Origin: Virgibacillus sp. MSP4-1
GTDB lineage: Bacteria; Bacillota; Bacilli; Bacillales; Alkalibacillaceae
Direction of reading: 5' to 3'
Length of the DNA stretch: 64,000 bases
Assembly (NCBI RefSeq): GCF_010092505.1
Contig: NZ_CP048021.1
Coordinates: forward strand, 2,170,001 to 2,234,000
Below the pieces are notes generated by a model. It saw only the letters and a list, made by a program, of their open reading frames with translations. It was not told the origin of the DNA and did no database searches. The translations under genes and the position numbers were made by a program. Shown here piece by piece: positions 1 through 8,534 of the stretch (the stretch's first letter is position 1; every line of letters starts with the position of its first letter).

Positions 1-732
1 AAGAACCAATCCCCCATCGTCCTCTACGTGTGCGAGACATCCGTATCCCCATGCTGCGGTTTGAATCATACTACTAACTAAATTCATATGCGTATTCATC
101 ACACCTTTTGGCCTTCCTGTAGTTCCTCCTGTATAAGCAATTTGTACCAAGTCATTTTTTGGATCTATAGCGATATTTAGTTCTTCTTCTGTACTATCAG
201 CCTGTAGTGCCTGGAAACTATACCAATTCTCCCCATAAATACTGGTATCAATTTGATTATCTTCAGTAAACATTTCCCGATCCCCTGAAACGATTACTTT
301 CTTTAGCTTCGTGTTATCGTAAACCTGTTGAATTGTTTGAGCAAACGTTTCGTACGTAATCACTACTTCTGTGTCAGAGTCATTCAATTGATATTCAACA
401 TCATGCGCTTTAAAGTACGGATTAATAGGTGAATACGTGGCTCCACAAAGAATAATGCCATAGTAAGCAATGATATATTGAGGACAAGTAGGTAAATGCG
501 TAGATACGACTGTACCCTTATCAACTCCTAATTTCCTTAGTGCATTCGCGAAACGTAGAGACTTGCAATATACCTCCCAATAAGTTATCTCATGGTCTCT
601 ATAGATATAGGCAACTCGATCACGAAAACGGTTAGCACTACCTTTTAATATGGCTCCAACACTAACATTCGGGTAGTTTAAACTTTTTGGCATGTTCAGA
701 TCATAAATTTGATTATTTGTCCCATTACCCAT
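1..732 (-). CDS. Acyl-CoA synthetase, AMP-binding family (3' end cut by window)
   Basis: The first ~244 residues of an ATP-dependent acyl-CoA ligase; the rest lies beyond base 1. The ATG at 732 is preceded by GGAGTG with good spacing. The P-loop-like signature YTGGTTGRPKG of the adenylate-forming family sits near residue 215, preceded by the usual N-terminal FRDRVAYIYRD and GDKGTVV-like segments (here VDKGTVVSTHLP). It is the last visible gene of an operon with two acyl-CoA dehydrogenases, a thiolase-fold protein and two MaoC proteins, so it probably activates the carboxylate substrate of that pathway. Substrate unknown. Confidence 0.9.
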   Translation of the reverse strand, partial: MGNGTNNQIYDLNMPKSLNYPNVSVGAILKGSANRFRDRVAYIYRDHEITYWEVYCKSLRFANALRKLGVDKGTVVSTHLPTCPQYIIAYYGIILCGATYSPINPYFKAHDVEYQLNDSDTEVVITYETFAQTIQQVYDNTKLKKVIVSGDREMFTEDNQIDTSIYGENWYSFQALQADSTEEELNIAIDPKNDLVQIAYTGGTTGRPKGVMNTHMNLVSSMIQTAAWGYGCLAHVEDDGGLVL

Positions 733-760
733 AAAATTTAATCACTCCTTTTAAATAGTC

Positions 761-1924
761 TCAAACCTTTAATGCTTTATTCATCATATTAGTAGAATAC
801 AAATAGGAACTTATCCTTTGATGAAAATCAGAGATACTTCCTAAATAGTGTTCAAAGAAACGAGCACGCTTTAAAAATAGATGACAATCCAGCTCTTTTG
901 TAAATCCAATCCCTCCATGAATTTGAATATTATGCGAAGCAGATTGGATAAAAGCCTTCGTCGCATATGCACGTGCACTATAAACAGCTGGTACTCTATC
1001 ATTTTCATCACTATCGACTATCCAGTTAGCATAATAGCTTAAGGAACGAGCCGTTTCTAATTCCATTTTCATATTCACTATCCGATGTTTGATTGCTTGA
1101 AATCTCCCAATAGGCTGACCAAACTGCTCACGAATTTTAGCATATTCTGTTGACATCTCGAGAATTTTATCCATACTCCCTACTAAGACAGAGCTAATGG
1201 CTGCATTTAAGTACAGTAACCCCTCTTGTAGAACAGACCACCCTTGATCAATCTCCCCAAGGACTTGACTTCTAGGTACACTTACATCTTCCAATTTCAC
1301 TTCATATAATCGCCGTGTATCATCGATGCTCTGCTGTTGTGTGATTTCCACCTTTTCTGATATATCAACGAATACTAATGATAAGCTGTCACTTCCGCTT
1401 GTCTGCGCCGTTCGTATAATAAGCAGGAGCGTATCGACCTGATCTGCATCATTAACTAGGGTTTTAACACCATTAATAAGGATTGAATCATCATCTACGC
1501 TAGCATTACAATCGATTTCATCAGAACAATAACTCTTTCCAGGCTCTAACCATGCTAATGAAAATTGTTTTGAACCTGAGGCTATTTTAGGCAAATACAT
1601 TTCCTTTTGTTTTTCACTTCCGAATTTCTCCAATAACGGTACAACCAAAGCCATGGTTTCTAAATAAGGACCTGGTAATAATACTCGCCCCATTTCCTCG
1701 TTTATTGGCACTAAATCTAAAGCATTAAGTCCTAGCCCTTCGTACTTTTCTGATATATTAATTCCTGAGCAGCCCAGCTCTGCTAATCCGGCTTGTGTTT
1801 GTTTTAAAGATTCGTTATTACCTGCTAAAAAATCTTTAGCAATTTGTGTTTGTCCAGATTTTTCCATATATTTTCTTACATAATTACGAAACATTTCTTG
1901 CTCTTCATTTAATGAAAAATCCAC
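761..1924 (-). CDS. Acyl-CoA dehydrogenase, probable non-catalytic-type partner subunit
   Basis: A 387-residue flavin acyl-CoA dehydrogenase. It starts at GTG 1924, which has GGAGGGG five bases upstream; the nearby ATG is out of frame. It has the N-terminal helical domain, a poorly conserved middle domain, and the C-terminal helices with REQFGQPIGRFQAIKH and IHGGIGFTKE. The helix that carries a catalytic Glu in many relatives reads LLYLNAAIS with no acid, and the C-terminal EGTSEIQR-type FAD motif is absent. Its neighbour has both features. In actinobacterial steroid catabolism such pairs (FadE28/FadE29, ChsE1-ChsE2) form alpha2beta2 heterotetramers with shared FAD sites. By analogy this may be the half lacking catalytic residues. 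Substrate inferred only from context. Confidence 0.88.
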   Translation of the reverse strand: MDFSLNEEQEMFRNYVRKYMEKSGQTQIAKDFLAGNNESLKQTQAGLAELGCSGINISEKYEGLGLNALDLVPINEEMGRVLLPGPYLETMALVVPLLEKFGSEKQKEMYLPKIASGSKQFSLAWLEPGKSYCSDEIDCNASVDDDSILINGVKTLVNDADQVDTLLLIIRTAQTSGSDSLSLVFVDISEKVEITQQQSIDDTRRLYEVKLEDVSVPRSQVLGEIDQGWSVLQEGLLYLNAAISSVLVGSMDKILEMSTEYAKIREQFGQPIGRFQAIKHRIVNMKMELETARSLSYYANWIVDSDENDRVPAVYSARAYATKAFIQSASHNIQIHGGIGFTKELDCHLFLKRARFFEHYLGSISDFHQRISSYLYSTNMMNKALKV

Positions 1925-1943
1925 ATTTTCCCCTCCGATTCTT

Positions 1944-3140
1944 TTAACTTTTTATATCTTTAGGCAACCCAAGTACTCGTTCTCCAATGGTATTCCTTTG
2001 GATTTCACTGGTTCCTCCCCCAATGGTGAGACCAAATGAAGATAGGAATTTTTCTTGCCAGATGGAATCATATGGGGCATCTTCTTTCCACAAAATGCCT
2101 TGGTGACCTTGAATGGCTATGGCATAATCAAATAACTCTTTCGTGAGCTCACTCACCATCAATTTATCCATTGAACTTTCCGCTCCTGGTTGACCATTTT
2201 TCAAAGTCTGAGTAAGGTTTCGATAATAGTTTAATAGAGTACCTCTTGTACGTGTGTAAAATTCAGCCATCTGCTGTTTAATAAAAGGATCTTCCATTAG
2301 AGGTACACCGTTCTTTTTATACTTCCTGGTCATCTCTACAAGGTCATCAAATTGTTGTTCTAGCGTAAAGACTTCCCCGCCAATGCCTGAGCGTTCATGC
2401 AGCATAAGAGAAATCATTACTTTCCATCCCTCATCCACTTCTCCAACAATCTCTGCATCATAAGCAACAGCATCTGTTAAATAGACCTCATTAAAATCTT
2501 GTTGTCCATCCATTTGAACAATAGGTTGTACTTCAACACCAGGTTGATTCATGTCTAATAAAAAGACAGTCATACCTTTATGCTTTTTTTCTGGATGGCG
2601 ACTCGTGCGAGCAAGTAGAAAGCAACGATCAGCTAAATGGCCATAACTCGTCCATACTTTCTGTCCGTTAATAATCCAACGATCACCATCTTTTGTTGCA
2701 CTCGTCGTAATGGCTTTTAAATCGGAACCAGCATTTGGCTCTGAGTACCCTTGACACCAGATCTCCTCACCTGTAACAATTTTTTGAATATACCTGTTCT
2801 TTTGTTCCTCTGTCCCGAGCTGCATTAAAGTGGGCCCTACCATATGAATGCCAACATAGTTTAACGTTGGTGGTGCTTTTACTCGAACCATTTCCTGTTG
2901 ATAGATAATCTCCTCAATAATTGTGGCATCGCGCCCACCATATGCTTTTGGCCAGGCAATCGCTGCCCAGCCGCCTTCATATAAAGTCTTTTGCCAGTTT
3001 CTCAAAAATGCTGAATACTTGTTCTGTTCTTTTGGTAATTCTCTATCCCCTTCTAGCCATCCATACGGTAAATTTTCCTCTAGCCATGTCCTTAACTCAT
3101 ATCGAAACTCTTCCTCTTGTTTATTGAAGGTAAAATCCAT
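1944..3140 (-). CDS. Acyl-CoA dehydrogenase, probable catalytic subunit
   Basis: A 398-residue acyl-CoA dehydrogenase. I take the ATG at 3140, nine bases after GGGAGGG, rather than the ATG at 3149 that abuts it. Visible are WCQGYSEPNAGSDL (substrate/FAD loop), GQKVWTSYGHLAD in the beta domain, LMLHERSG on the helix expected to hold the catalytic Glu, and the C-terminal GGGTSEIQRNTIGERVLGLP motif. It lies 19 bp upstream of a second dehydrogenase that lacks these two motifs, so the two probably work as one heteromer. Role: alpha,beta-dehydrogenation of an acyl-CoA before MaoC hydration. Confidence 0.9.
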   Translation of the reverse strand: MDFTFNKQEEEFRYELRTWLEENLPYGWLEGDRELPKEQNKYSAFLRNWQKTLYEGGWAAIAWPKAYGGRDATIIEEIIYQQEMVRVKAPPTLNYVGIHMVGPTLMQLGTEEQKNRYIQKIVTGEEIWCQGYSEPNAGSDLKAITTSATKDGDRWIINGQKVWTSYGHLADRCFLLARTSRHPEKKHKGMTVFLLDMNQPGVEVQPIVQMDGQQDFNEVYLTDAVAYDAEIVGEVDEGWKVMISLMLHERSGIGGEVFTLEQQFDDLVEMTRKYKKNGVPLMEDPFIKQQMAEFYTRTRGTLLNYYRNLTQTLKNGQPGAESSMDKLMVSELTKELFDYAIAIQGHQGILWKEDAPYDSIWQEKFLSSFGLTIGGGTSEIQRNTIGERVLGLPKDIKS

Positions 3141-3164
3141 TGTACACATCCCTCCCGTAATTAT

Positions 3165-3587
3165 TTAGTTAGCTATAGGTTTCCATTGAGGTAGTGCCCG
3201 TTCATCATTAATATCCTGCCAAACCATTCGTACAGGCATTCCGATTTCTACTTTCTCTGGTTCGCAGTCCAATACATTAGCTAAAATCTTCACATCTGGT
3301 ATTTCTTCAATCTCGACTTGTGCAATAATAAGGGGAAGATCATCTTGAAAACCAGGTAAAAAGGGGCGATAGGATATAATATAAGTGTAGACAGTTCCTT
3401 TTATATCACTACCAAGATTCTGCCAACTCAGATTAGTACCCCCACATTTTGCACAACTTGGACCTGGAGGGTGTGCGTACTGATCGCATTCATCACACCG
3501 TTGCACCATCATTTCATGATCATCCGCCGCATCCCAGTACGGCTTATTATCCTGGGTCTTAACAGGTATTGGCTTTTTATAATCCAT
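3165..3587 (-). CDS. DUF35 zinc-ribbon / OB-fold acyl-CoA-associated protein
   Basis: A 140-residue protein with the two-part DUF35 architecture. An N-terminal rubredoxin-like zinc ribbon has CDEC and CAKC cysteine pairs at about residues 31-50. It is followed by an OB-fold (GTVYTYIISYRPFLPGF and the end MVWQDIN). DUF35 proteins act as partners of thiolase-fold enzymes; in steroid side-chain breakdown the ChsH2 DUF35 domain docks the aldolase Ltp2. It lies 11 bp downstream of the thiolase-fold gene, which supports a complex between the two products. Confidence 0.88.
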   Translation of the reverse strand: MDYKKPIPVKTQDNKPYWDAADDHEMMVQRCDECDQYAHPPGPSCAKCGGTNLSWQNLGSDIKGTVYTYIISYRPFLPGFQDDLPLIIAQVEIEEIPDVKILANVLDCEPEKVEIGMPVRMVWQDINDERALPQWKPIAN

Positions 3588-3598
3588 TTGTATCCCTC

Positions 3599-4765
3599 CT
3601 ATTCATTTCTGAGAATCATTGCACCTGCAATATCGGGCCCTGCCCAGCCTGTGCAAATTCCTATTTCGCAATCTTTTACTTGTCGATCTGTTCCTTCATA
3701 CTCATGCCGTATTTGTCGAACGATTTCGAGCACATTGTTCATTCCATGTGTATACCCTTCTGAAAGCATTCCCCCAGCCGTATTGGTAGGAAGTTTTCCA
3801 TCAAGTCGTAAATTCCCATCTGCTACAAAATCTCCAACTTCTCCGCGAGGAGCAAATCCAAAGGCTTCTAACTGTCGAAGTACTACCCAACTAAAGCAGT
3901 CATATATAGAAGCAACGTGAATATCTTCTGGTTTGACCCCTGCAGACTGATAAACTTCAGGAGCCACATAGTCAGATGCTACCTGTGTTATATCTGACCA
4001 ATAATGGGCATGTGGATGACACTGTCTTGATGATAGCCCCATAATATAAACAGGTTTTGATTTGCAATCTCGTGCCCGTTCCGCTGATGTTACAATAATG
4101 GCATTCGCTTCATCTGATTCAAGGCAAAAGTCATGTTTAGTGAATGGGTAACTCAAATAAGGAGTATTCATATATTCCTCCATATCTAAAGGTCGCCCAT
4201 GAAAAAAGGCGTTCGGATTTCGTTGAGCATGTTCATAAAAACTAACACAAACATGACCAAGATGTTCCTGAGAAATTCCTGTTTCATACATATGCCGCGT
4301 GGCAAACAAGCCGAACCACTGTCCAGGACTGGCAGCTCCATAAGGTATAATGTAGCTTCCACCTTCAAAAGCAGTCTGCAGCATATCGGGATCCCAGCCG
4401 CCTCCCCCCATGCGACTTCCTGAGCGGCCATTCATCGATCGAAAGATCAATACTGTGTTTAATTCCCCGGCCTCAATTAAACTAATTGCATCACTAATTA
4501 GCATCTCTGTACTACTTCCTCCACCGAGAATATCTTTTACATATTTGGGACGAACCCCAAGATATGTCGCTAACTGATGAGAGGTACAAGAATCATTTTC
4601 GTTATAACTCATAAACCCATCAATATCTTTAGCTTCCAAACCAGCATCTTCAATTGCTATTCGTGCTGCATCCAGCGCCATATGTAAAGGCGTTGTTTCG
4701 GATTTCTTAGAGCGTTCACTCTCTCCAACTCCTACTATTGCGTAACGATCTTTTATTTTACCCAT
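3599..4765 (-). CDS. Thiolase-fold protein, probable Ltp2-like retro-aldolase
   Basis: A 388-residue SCP2/thiolase-superfamily protein. I take the ATG at 4765; a GTG 12 bases upstream is too close to the SD-like GAGG. True thiolases carry a nucleophilic Cys in the first half; here the matching segment is LGGGSSTEM, with Ser and no Cys. It keeps Tyr in VASIYDCF (about residue 288) and Tyr/His in SEGYTHGM (about residue 338), the regions that hold the catalytic tyrosines of the aldolase Ltp2. With DUF35, two MaoC proteins and two dehydrogenases beside it, retro-aldol cleavage of a beta-hydroxyacyl-CoA is more likely than thiolysis. The 5' end overlaps the MaoC gene by 8 bp. Confidence 0.85.
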   Translation of the reverse strand: MGKIKDRYAIVGVGESERSKKSETTPLHMALDAARIAIEDAGLEAKDIDGFMSYNENDSCTSHQLATYLGVRPKYVKDILGGGSSTEMLISDAISLIEAGELNTVLIFRSMNGRSGSRMGGGGWDPDMLQTAFEGGSYIIPYGAASPGQWFGLFATRHMYETGISQEHLGHVCVSFYEHAQRNPNAFFHGRPLDMEEYMNTPYLSYPFTKHDFCLESDEANAIIVTSAERARDCKSKPVYIMGLSSRQCHPHAHYWSDITQVASDYVAPEVYQSAGVKPEDIHVASIYDCFSWVVLRQLEAFGFAPRGEVGDFVADGNLRLDGKLPTNTAGGMLSEGYTHGMNNVLEIVRQIRHEYEGTDRQVKDCEIGICTGWAGPDIAGAMILRNE

Positions 4766-5225
4766 ATAGAGCACCAACCTCTTTCCATTCTTTTTTATGA
4801 AATTGTAGTGTAGCTTTTCCTGTTCCGACGATTTTGTCTTTATTTCTGGTGGCGTGTAATTCTAGGTCCACAAATCCCTTTCCATCCTTTTCATAAATTT
4901 TGTCGATTACACCAGAACATGTGATTTCGTCTCCAGGTCGGGACATGGCTCCAAATCGCATTCGAAATTTTTTTACAGTTGCCATATCCCCAGCAACCTC
5001 CATGACATATTGTCCCAAAAACCCCATAATGAGCATTCCGTGTGCAATTACTCCATCCATTCCGATTTTTTGTGCAAATTCATCATCTGTATGCAAAGGG
5101 TTAAAATCCCCCGATGCCCCGGCATATTTCACTAACTGCACCTTGGTAATCGGTGGTTTTGTTAATGACGTAAGCTCTTGACCAACCTCTAAATTTTTTA
5201 CCTTTATTGGTACGTTTATAGACAC
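4758..5225 (-). CDS. MaoC-type enoyl-CoA hydratase
   Basis: A 155-residue single hotdog protein. It starts at GTG 5225, seven bases after GGAGGTG. The R-hydratase motif is complete: YAGASGDFNPLHTDDEFA, with the Asp and His of the catalytic dyad, followed by DGVIAHGM. It is likely to pair with the FAS1-like hotdog protein encoded 35 bp upstream to make a two-hotdog hydratase, as in ChsH1-ChsH2. The bundled DUF35 function is a separate gene here. Confidence 0.87.
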   Translation of the reverse strand: MSINVPIKVKNLEVGQELTSLTKPPITKVQLVKYAGASGDFNPLHTDDEFAQKIGMDGVIAHGMLIMGFLGQYVMEVAGDMATVKKFRMRFGAMSRPGDEITCSGVIDKIYEKDGKGFVDLELHATRNKDKIVGTGKATLQFHKKEWKEVGALYG

Positions 5226-5260
5226 CTGATTCCACCTCCTATTCAAAGTGAATCTTAGAA

Positions 5261-5704
5261 TTATCCTGCTAAGTTTCGATAAACAATGGTCATACGACTA
5301 TTAGCTACCAATTCACTATTTTCGTTCTTCATTTCTGTATCCAGTACTATAAACTTCATTGGGCCACTTTTTCCTTCACGATCATACAAATCAGATACTT
5401 TCATCTGACAGGATAGTCGATCACCTAAATAAACGGGACGATGATATTCAAATTCCTGCTCCCCATGAAGCATTCTGCGTTCATCCATTTCAAGTGGTAT
5501 TCCATCTCCCTCCGATGCAAGCGCTATCAAAAAAGTGGGCGGAACAATAATTCCCTCATATATGGACTCTTTAGCAAATTCTTCATCCAAATATAAGGGA
5601 TTTTCATCTCCAATTGCTTTAGCAAATTGGGTAATGTGACGCTTCTCCACATCAACTGTGAAAGGCTTGCCGGTCAGTCCAATAATGCTACTATCCAGAT
5701 CCAT
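5261..5704 (-). CDS. FAS1-like / MaoC N-terminal hotdog dehydratase subunit
   Basis: A 147-residue hotdog protein of the MaoC_dehydrat_N type. Start taken at ATG 5704, six bases after GAGGTG; a GTG nine bases earlier overlaps that ribosome site. Recognisable segments are HITQFAKAIGDENPLYLDEEFA, IVPPTFLIAL and EFEYHRPVYLGDRL. The hydratase Asp-His dyad is not obvious (GDENPLYLD has Tyr where MaoC has His), so it is probably the partner half of the adjacent MaoC protein. It is the first gene of the operon. Confidence 0.83.
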   Translation of the reverse strand: MDLDSSIIGLTGKPFTVDVEKRHITQFAKAIGDENPLYLDEEFAKESIYEGIIVPPTFLIALASEGDGIPLEMDERRMLHGEQEFEYHRPVYLGDRLSCQMKVSDLYDREGKSGPMKFIVLDTEMKNENSELVANSRMTIVYRNLAG

Positions 5705-5713
5705 AAAATTCAC

Positions 5714-5979
5714 CTCACAAAGTTTAAAATCTTGAACACTTTTATCTTAAATGAGATAGGCATGACCGGTACTAAGATTAAAATCCTTTAAAATTATTTA
5801 ATTGTTAGGGATTCAATAATTATTAATAAATTCTTTCAAACCTTTAATGATGTGCTTTCAAATTTTTCCGAAAGTATTTTATAAGCACAATTGTCACGAC
5901 TCACATACAACTTCACCCCGATTTTAGGAAGCCATGCACACGATTGACGTTAAGGAAAAGGCAGAATACCTTTCGGACA
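5714..5979. other. Intergenic region upstream of the acyl-CoA operon
   Basis: No gene is visible. It must hold the promoter of the minus-strand operon that begins at 5704, but I see no convincing -35/-10 pair and no clear FadR-type operator. There is a loose inverted repeat, CTTTC and GAAAG, around 5859-5878. Nothing stronger. Confidence 0.4.
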
Positions 5980-5980
5980 C

Positions 5981-6065
5981 AAAAAAATACCCGAAATATA
6001 TTTTAACTGGATCTGTTTAAAGTGATTGTTCACTTACTAACTAAATCCGTTACCTATATTCCGGG
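5981..6065 (-). terminator. Long imperfect hairpin with T-run, probable terminator of the HTH gene
   Basis: Arms CCCGAAATATA (5990-6000) and TATATTCCGGG (6055-6065) match at 10 of 11 positions. Inner segments also pair in part, including GTGA/TCAC. Read on the minus strand the hairpin starts ~25 bases past the HTH gene stop and ends in TATTTTTTTG. It is larger than a usual intrinsic terminator and could be a small MITE that serves as one. Confidence 0.45.
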
Positions 6066-6090
6066 CGTTTTAGCTGTTTATCTATATTTG

Positions 6091-8178
6091 TTACATCACG
6101 GGTGATTGTCTTTGCAACCAATTTATTAATTTATTCTGCAATTTAAGTGATGGTTTATGAATCCCCCTCTCAATATTACTTAAATAAGAAGGAGATATTT
6201 CTAAGTCTTCTGCTACTTGAGATAAAGAAAGTCTACATTTCCTTCTTGTTGTTCTTACTTGTTCTCCAATGATTCCAACTTCTCCTTGTATAACTGCATC
6301 TGACCCATAACTAACTGTTCTATTTTGTTCGATAGGCTGATAGCGCTGTCTGATTGCTTCAGGAGGCTCAATTAGAACAGTAGCATCCAGCCAAGTCTTT
6401 GCCCATCCCCGCTGCGTAGCAATTCCTTCATCCCATTTCTCATAATGCCACGAAGCAATGATACCATCGACAAGCATCTGGTCCAATGCCTGTTCAAAGC
6501 GGTCACGTGTACGAGATGGAGATTGACGATTCAATTGTTTACCTGCGACTTCGATTAACGTACGAATTTTATGAGGTTGTAGATAATTACTCTTCCTCGC
6601 CTGTGTTCTCCATCTCCAGCTCAAATATCTTGTTAAACGTTTCTCCCATGATTTTCGATAAGGGTCATACCGCAAAGCTTTAATTGGCATGTAGGCAACC
6701 TGTCTTCCTGAACCGTAAAGAAAATTTGCAAACACTCTATCAACGGTATAATAAATCGGCCCCTCTAAGAATTGCTCTGTTACCACACAGTCATTGTGTT
6801 GGATATCCTTAAAATTAAACGTACGACCTTGGAAAGATAGTTCATTTCTGTTGCCATTCTTGTACACAATTACTTTATCTAAATGAATCCATAAGTTTTG
6901 GATAATTGTAAGCGATTCCAAAATTTGACGCCTTTGCTTCCGTTCATATCCACCACGTCTTCCATTTCCTCCAAGTTTCGGTTTCAAGCCTCGTATTGCT
7001 AACAAATCATCAATATCAATTTCTACTATATCCTGATGATGTCTGGCTTTTAATAAGAACAGACTACATAGGCCATCTAAAACATCTACAACTAAATCGG
7101 ACAATTCTTCTATTTGTTCCCATACGTTAATAATAGTAAATTCTTTTCTTTGAGTTTCCTCTGTGACGGCAAAGGGTTTAATTTGGATGGCACCTTCTAT
7201 CGACCTTTTCTTAGCCTTATACGTAGGCCATTGTGTTGTTTCACTTCTCTCAAAAGAATTCATATAAATGGCTTCCCTAACCAATTGGTAAGGAGCATTG
7301 CTCATAACTAATATATTTTCCTCTTCTATTACTATAGAAGATATATTATTGCGCAGTGAGGATAGCAGTGTGTTCTTTCCAGTAAAATTTGTTTGTATTT
7401 CAAGTAATTCTTCCAATTTATTAATAGAGGGATCTTTCAAATCCAAAGAAACCAATATATTGTTGATCCAATCCTCTATATAATCATTTGTTATTTTAGT
7501 GAATTGGTGCAAAAATTGCATATTATTATTTAAATTATTGTTTATGGTTTTAAAAAATATTTGATTGAATTCTTTCGTACTTAATTGATTTATTTTATTT
7601 ACACCAATCGTTCTCTGCATATCTTCTATTACCCATATGATTAAATGATTTTTAAACCAATTACAAAAGTTTTCCCATGCGTATTCATTCACTAAAAAAG
7701 TATCCTTTTTCAGTCTTTTATCAAATGATGTGATAATGTTATCAATGTGGGGTTGTTTCTGGAGAGTAGGATGATTTGTATAAGGAGTATTGAGGTATTC
7801 TTCATATTTATTTAACAAGTAAGCAACAATATTTTCAGCAATGCGCATGATAATATTATATCTAGAGGTAATTCTTAAATTTATAAAAAAATCTTCATTT
7901 TCCTTATATGTACGATCCCAGATAATATAAGAATGTGTTTTTAATTGATGAAGATTTGTATACACTTGCATATTATTTTTCTTCTCTATAATCATGTTTT
8001 GTTTTTCTGTTGGTTCCTTATTGTTTACAATCGATTTCCTTCCATAATCATAAATTTGATCATAAATATTTATAACATAGAAATCATTAATTTCACTTAT
8101 CCATTTTTCTGTTACTTTATCACCTCTATTTCCCAGCCTAATAGGATCCCTGTAACTATTAAGAATAATCTCATCCAT
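6091..8178 (-). CDS. Large protein with C-terminal XRE-type helix-turn-helix
   Basis: A 695-residue protein with GGAGG upstream of ATG 8178. The last ~60 residues form a clear XRE helix-turn-helix (SLSQVAEDLEISPSYLSNIE, then RGIHKPS). Residues ~500-620 are basic and resemble the winged-helix region of plasmid replication or DNA-binding proteins (RYLSWRWRTQARKSNYLQP). The N-terminal ~450 residues are unfamiliar, Asn-rich and lower in GC. I do not recognise a family. It stands alone, followed by its own terminator-like hairpin. A role as DNA-binding protein of a former mobile element is possible but unproven. Confidence 0.75.
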   Translation of the reverse strand: MDEIILNSYRDPIRLGNRGDKVTEKWISEINDFYVINIYDQIYDYGRKSIVNNKEPTEKQNMIIEKKNNMQVYTNLHQLKTHSYIIWDRTYKENEDFFINLRITSRYNIIMRIAENIVAYLLNKYEEYLNTPYTNHPTLQKQPHIDNIITSFDKRLKKDTFLVNEYAWENFCNWFKNHLIIWVIEDMQRTIGVNKINQLSTKEFNQIFFKTINNNLNNNMQFLHQFTKITNDYIEDWINNILVSLDLKDPSINKLEELLEIQTNFTGKNTLLSSLRNNISSIVIEEENILVMSNAPYQLVREAIYMNSFERSETTQWPTYKAKKRSIEGAIQIKPFAVTEETQRKEFTIINVWEQIEELSDLVVDVLDGLCSLFLLKARHHQDIVEIDIDDLLAIRGLKPKLGGNGRRGGYERKQRRQILESLTIIQNLWIHLDKVIVYKNGNRNELSFQGRTFNFKDIQHNDCVVTEQFLEGPIYYTVDRVFANFLYGSGRQVAYMPIKALRYDPYRKSWEKRLTRYLSWRWRTQARKSNYLQPHKIRTLIEVAGKQLNRQSPSRTRDRFEQALDQMLVDGIIASWHYEKWDEGIATQRGWAKTWLDATVLIEPPEAIRQRYQPIEQNRTVSYGSDAVIQGEVGIIGEQVRTTRRKCRLSLSQVAEDLEISPSYLSNIERGIHKPSLKLQNKLINWLQRQSPVM

Positions 8179-8503
8179 TAAAAGACCTCCTTATTATGCA
8201 TTGCACTAATAAAACAATCTCATACTGCGCATTAAATTTACTGATTATTTTGAATAATATTAACACATTTATGTGCTTTTGCACAACAGGAAACAGTCTG
8301 AATAGAACGAAGTATACTTTTAAAAATGTACCTATTCCACGAGGCCAGCAAGAGACTGTGCGGTAGCCGGACAAAAGTAAAAGTGTACACAAATAGAGTA
8401 CTGGATGAAACATGATAAAAGCAACATAAAGAAAACCCGACACATCCTCCTGAACCATATAATCGCCTGTACTTAGAACAATCAGCGAACATCATGCCAT
8501 GAA
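8179..8503. other. Intergenic region without a convincing gene
   Basis: Open frames of 95 and 99 codons on the minus strand read through here, but they overlap each other, have poor codon usage and resemble nothing known to me. No RNA gene seen. It ends at the palindromic repeat at 8506. Confidence 0.4.
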
Positions 8504-8505
8504 GG

Positions 8506-8534
8506 AGGGACAGTGTACCTGTCCCTCTGTCCCT
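8506..8534. repeat. GGGACA/TGTCCC palindromic repeat (copy 1)
   Basis: Perfect 8-bp arms AGGGACAG and CTGTCCCT surround TGTAC, followed by a second TGTCCCT. Its last base is the first base of the M24 gene's reverse-complement stop codon. Close copies occur at 31759-31786 and 39110-39136, and a diverged inverted copy at 10007-10038. Possibly a REP-like element mobilised by a RAYT transposase such as the relic at 40950-41427. Confidence 0.7.
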
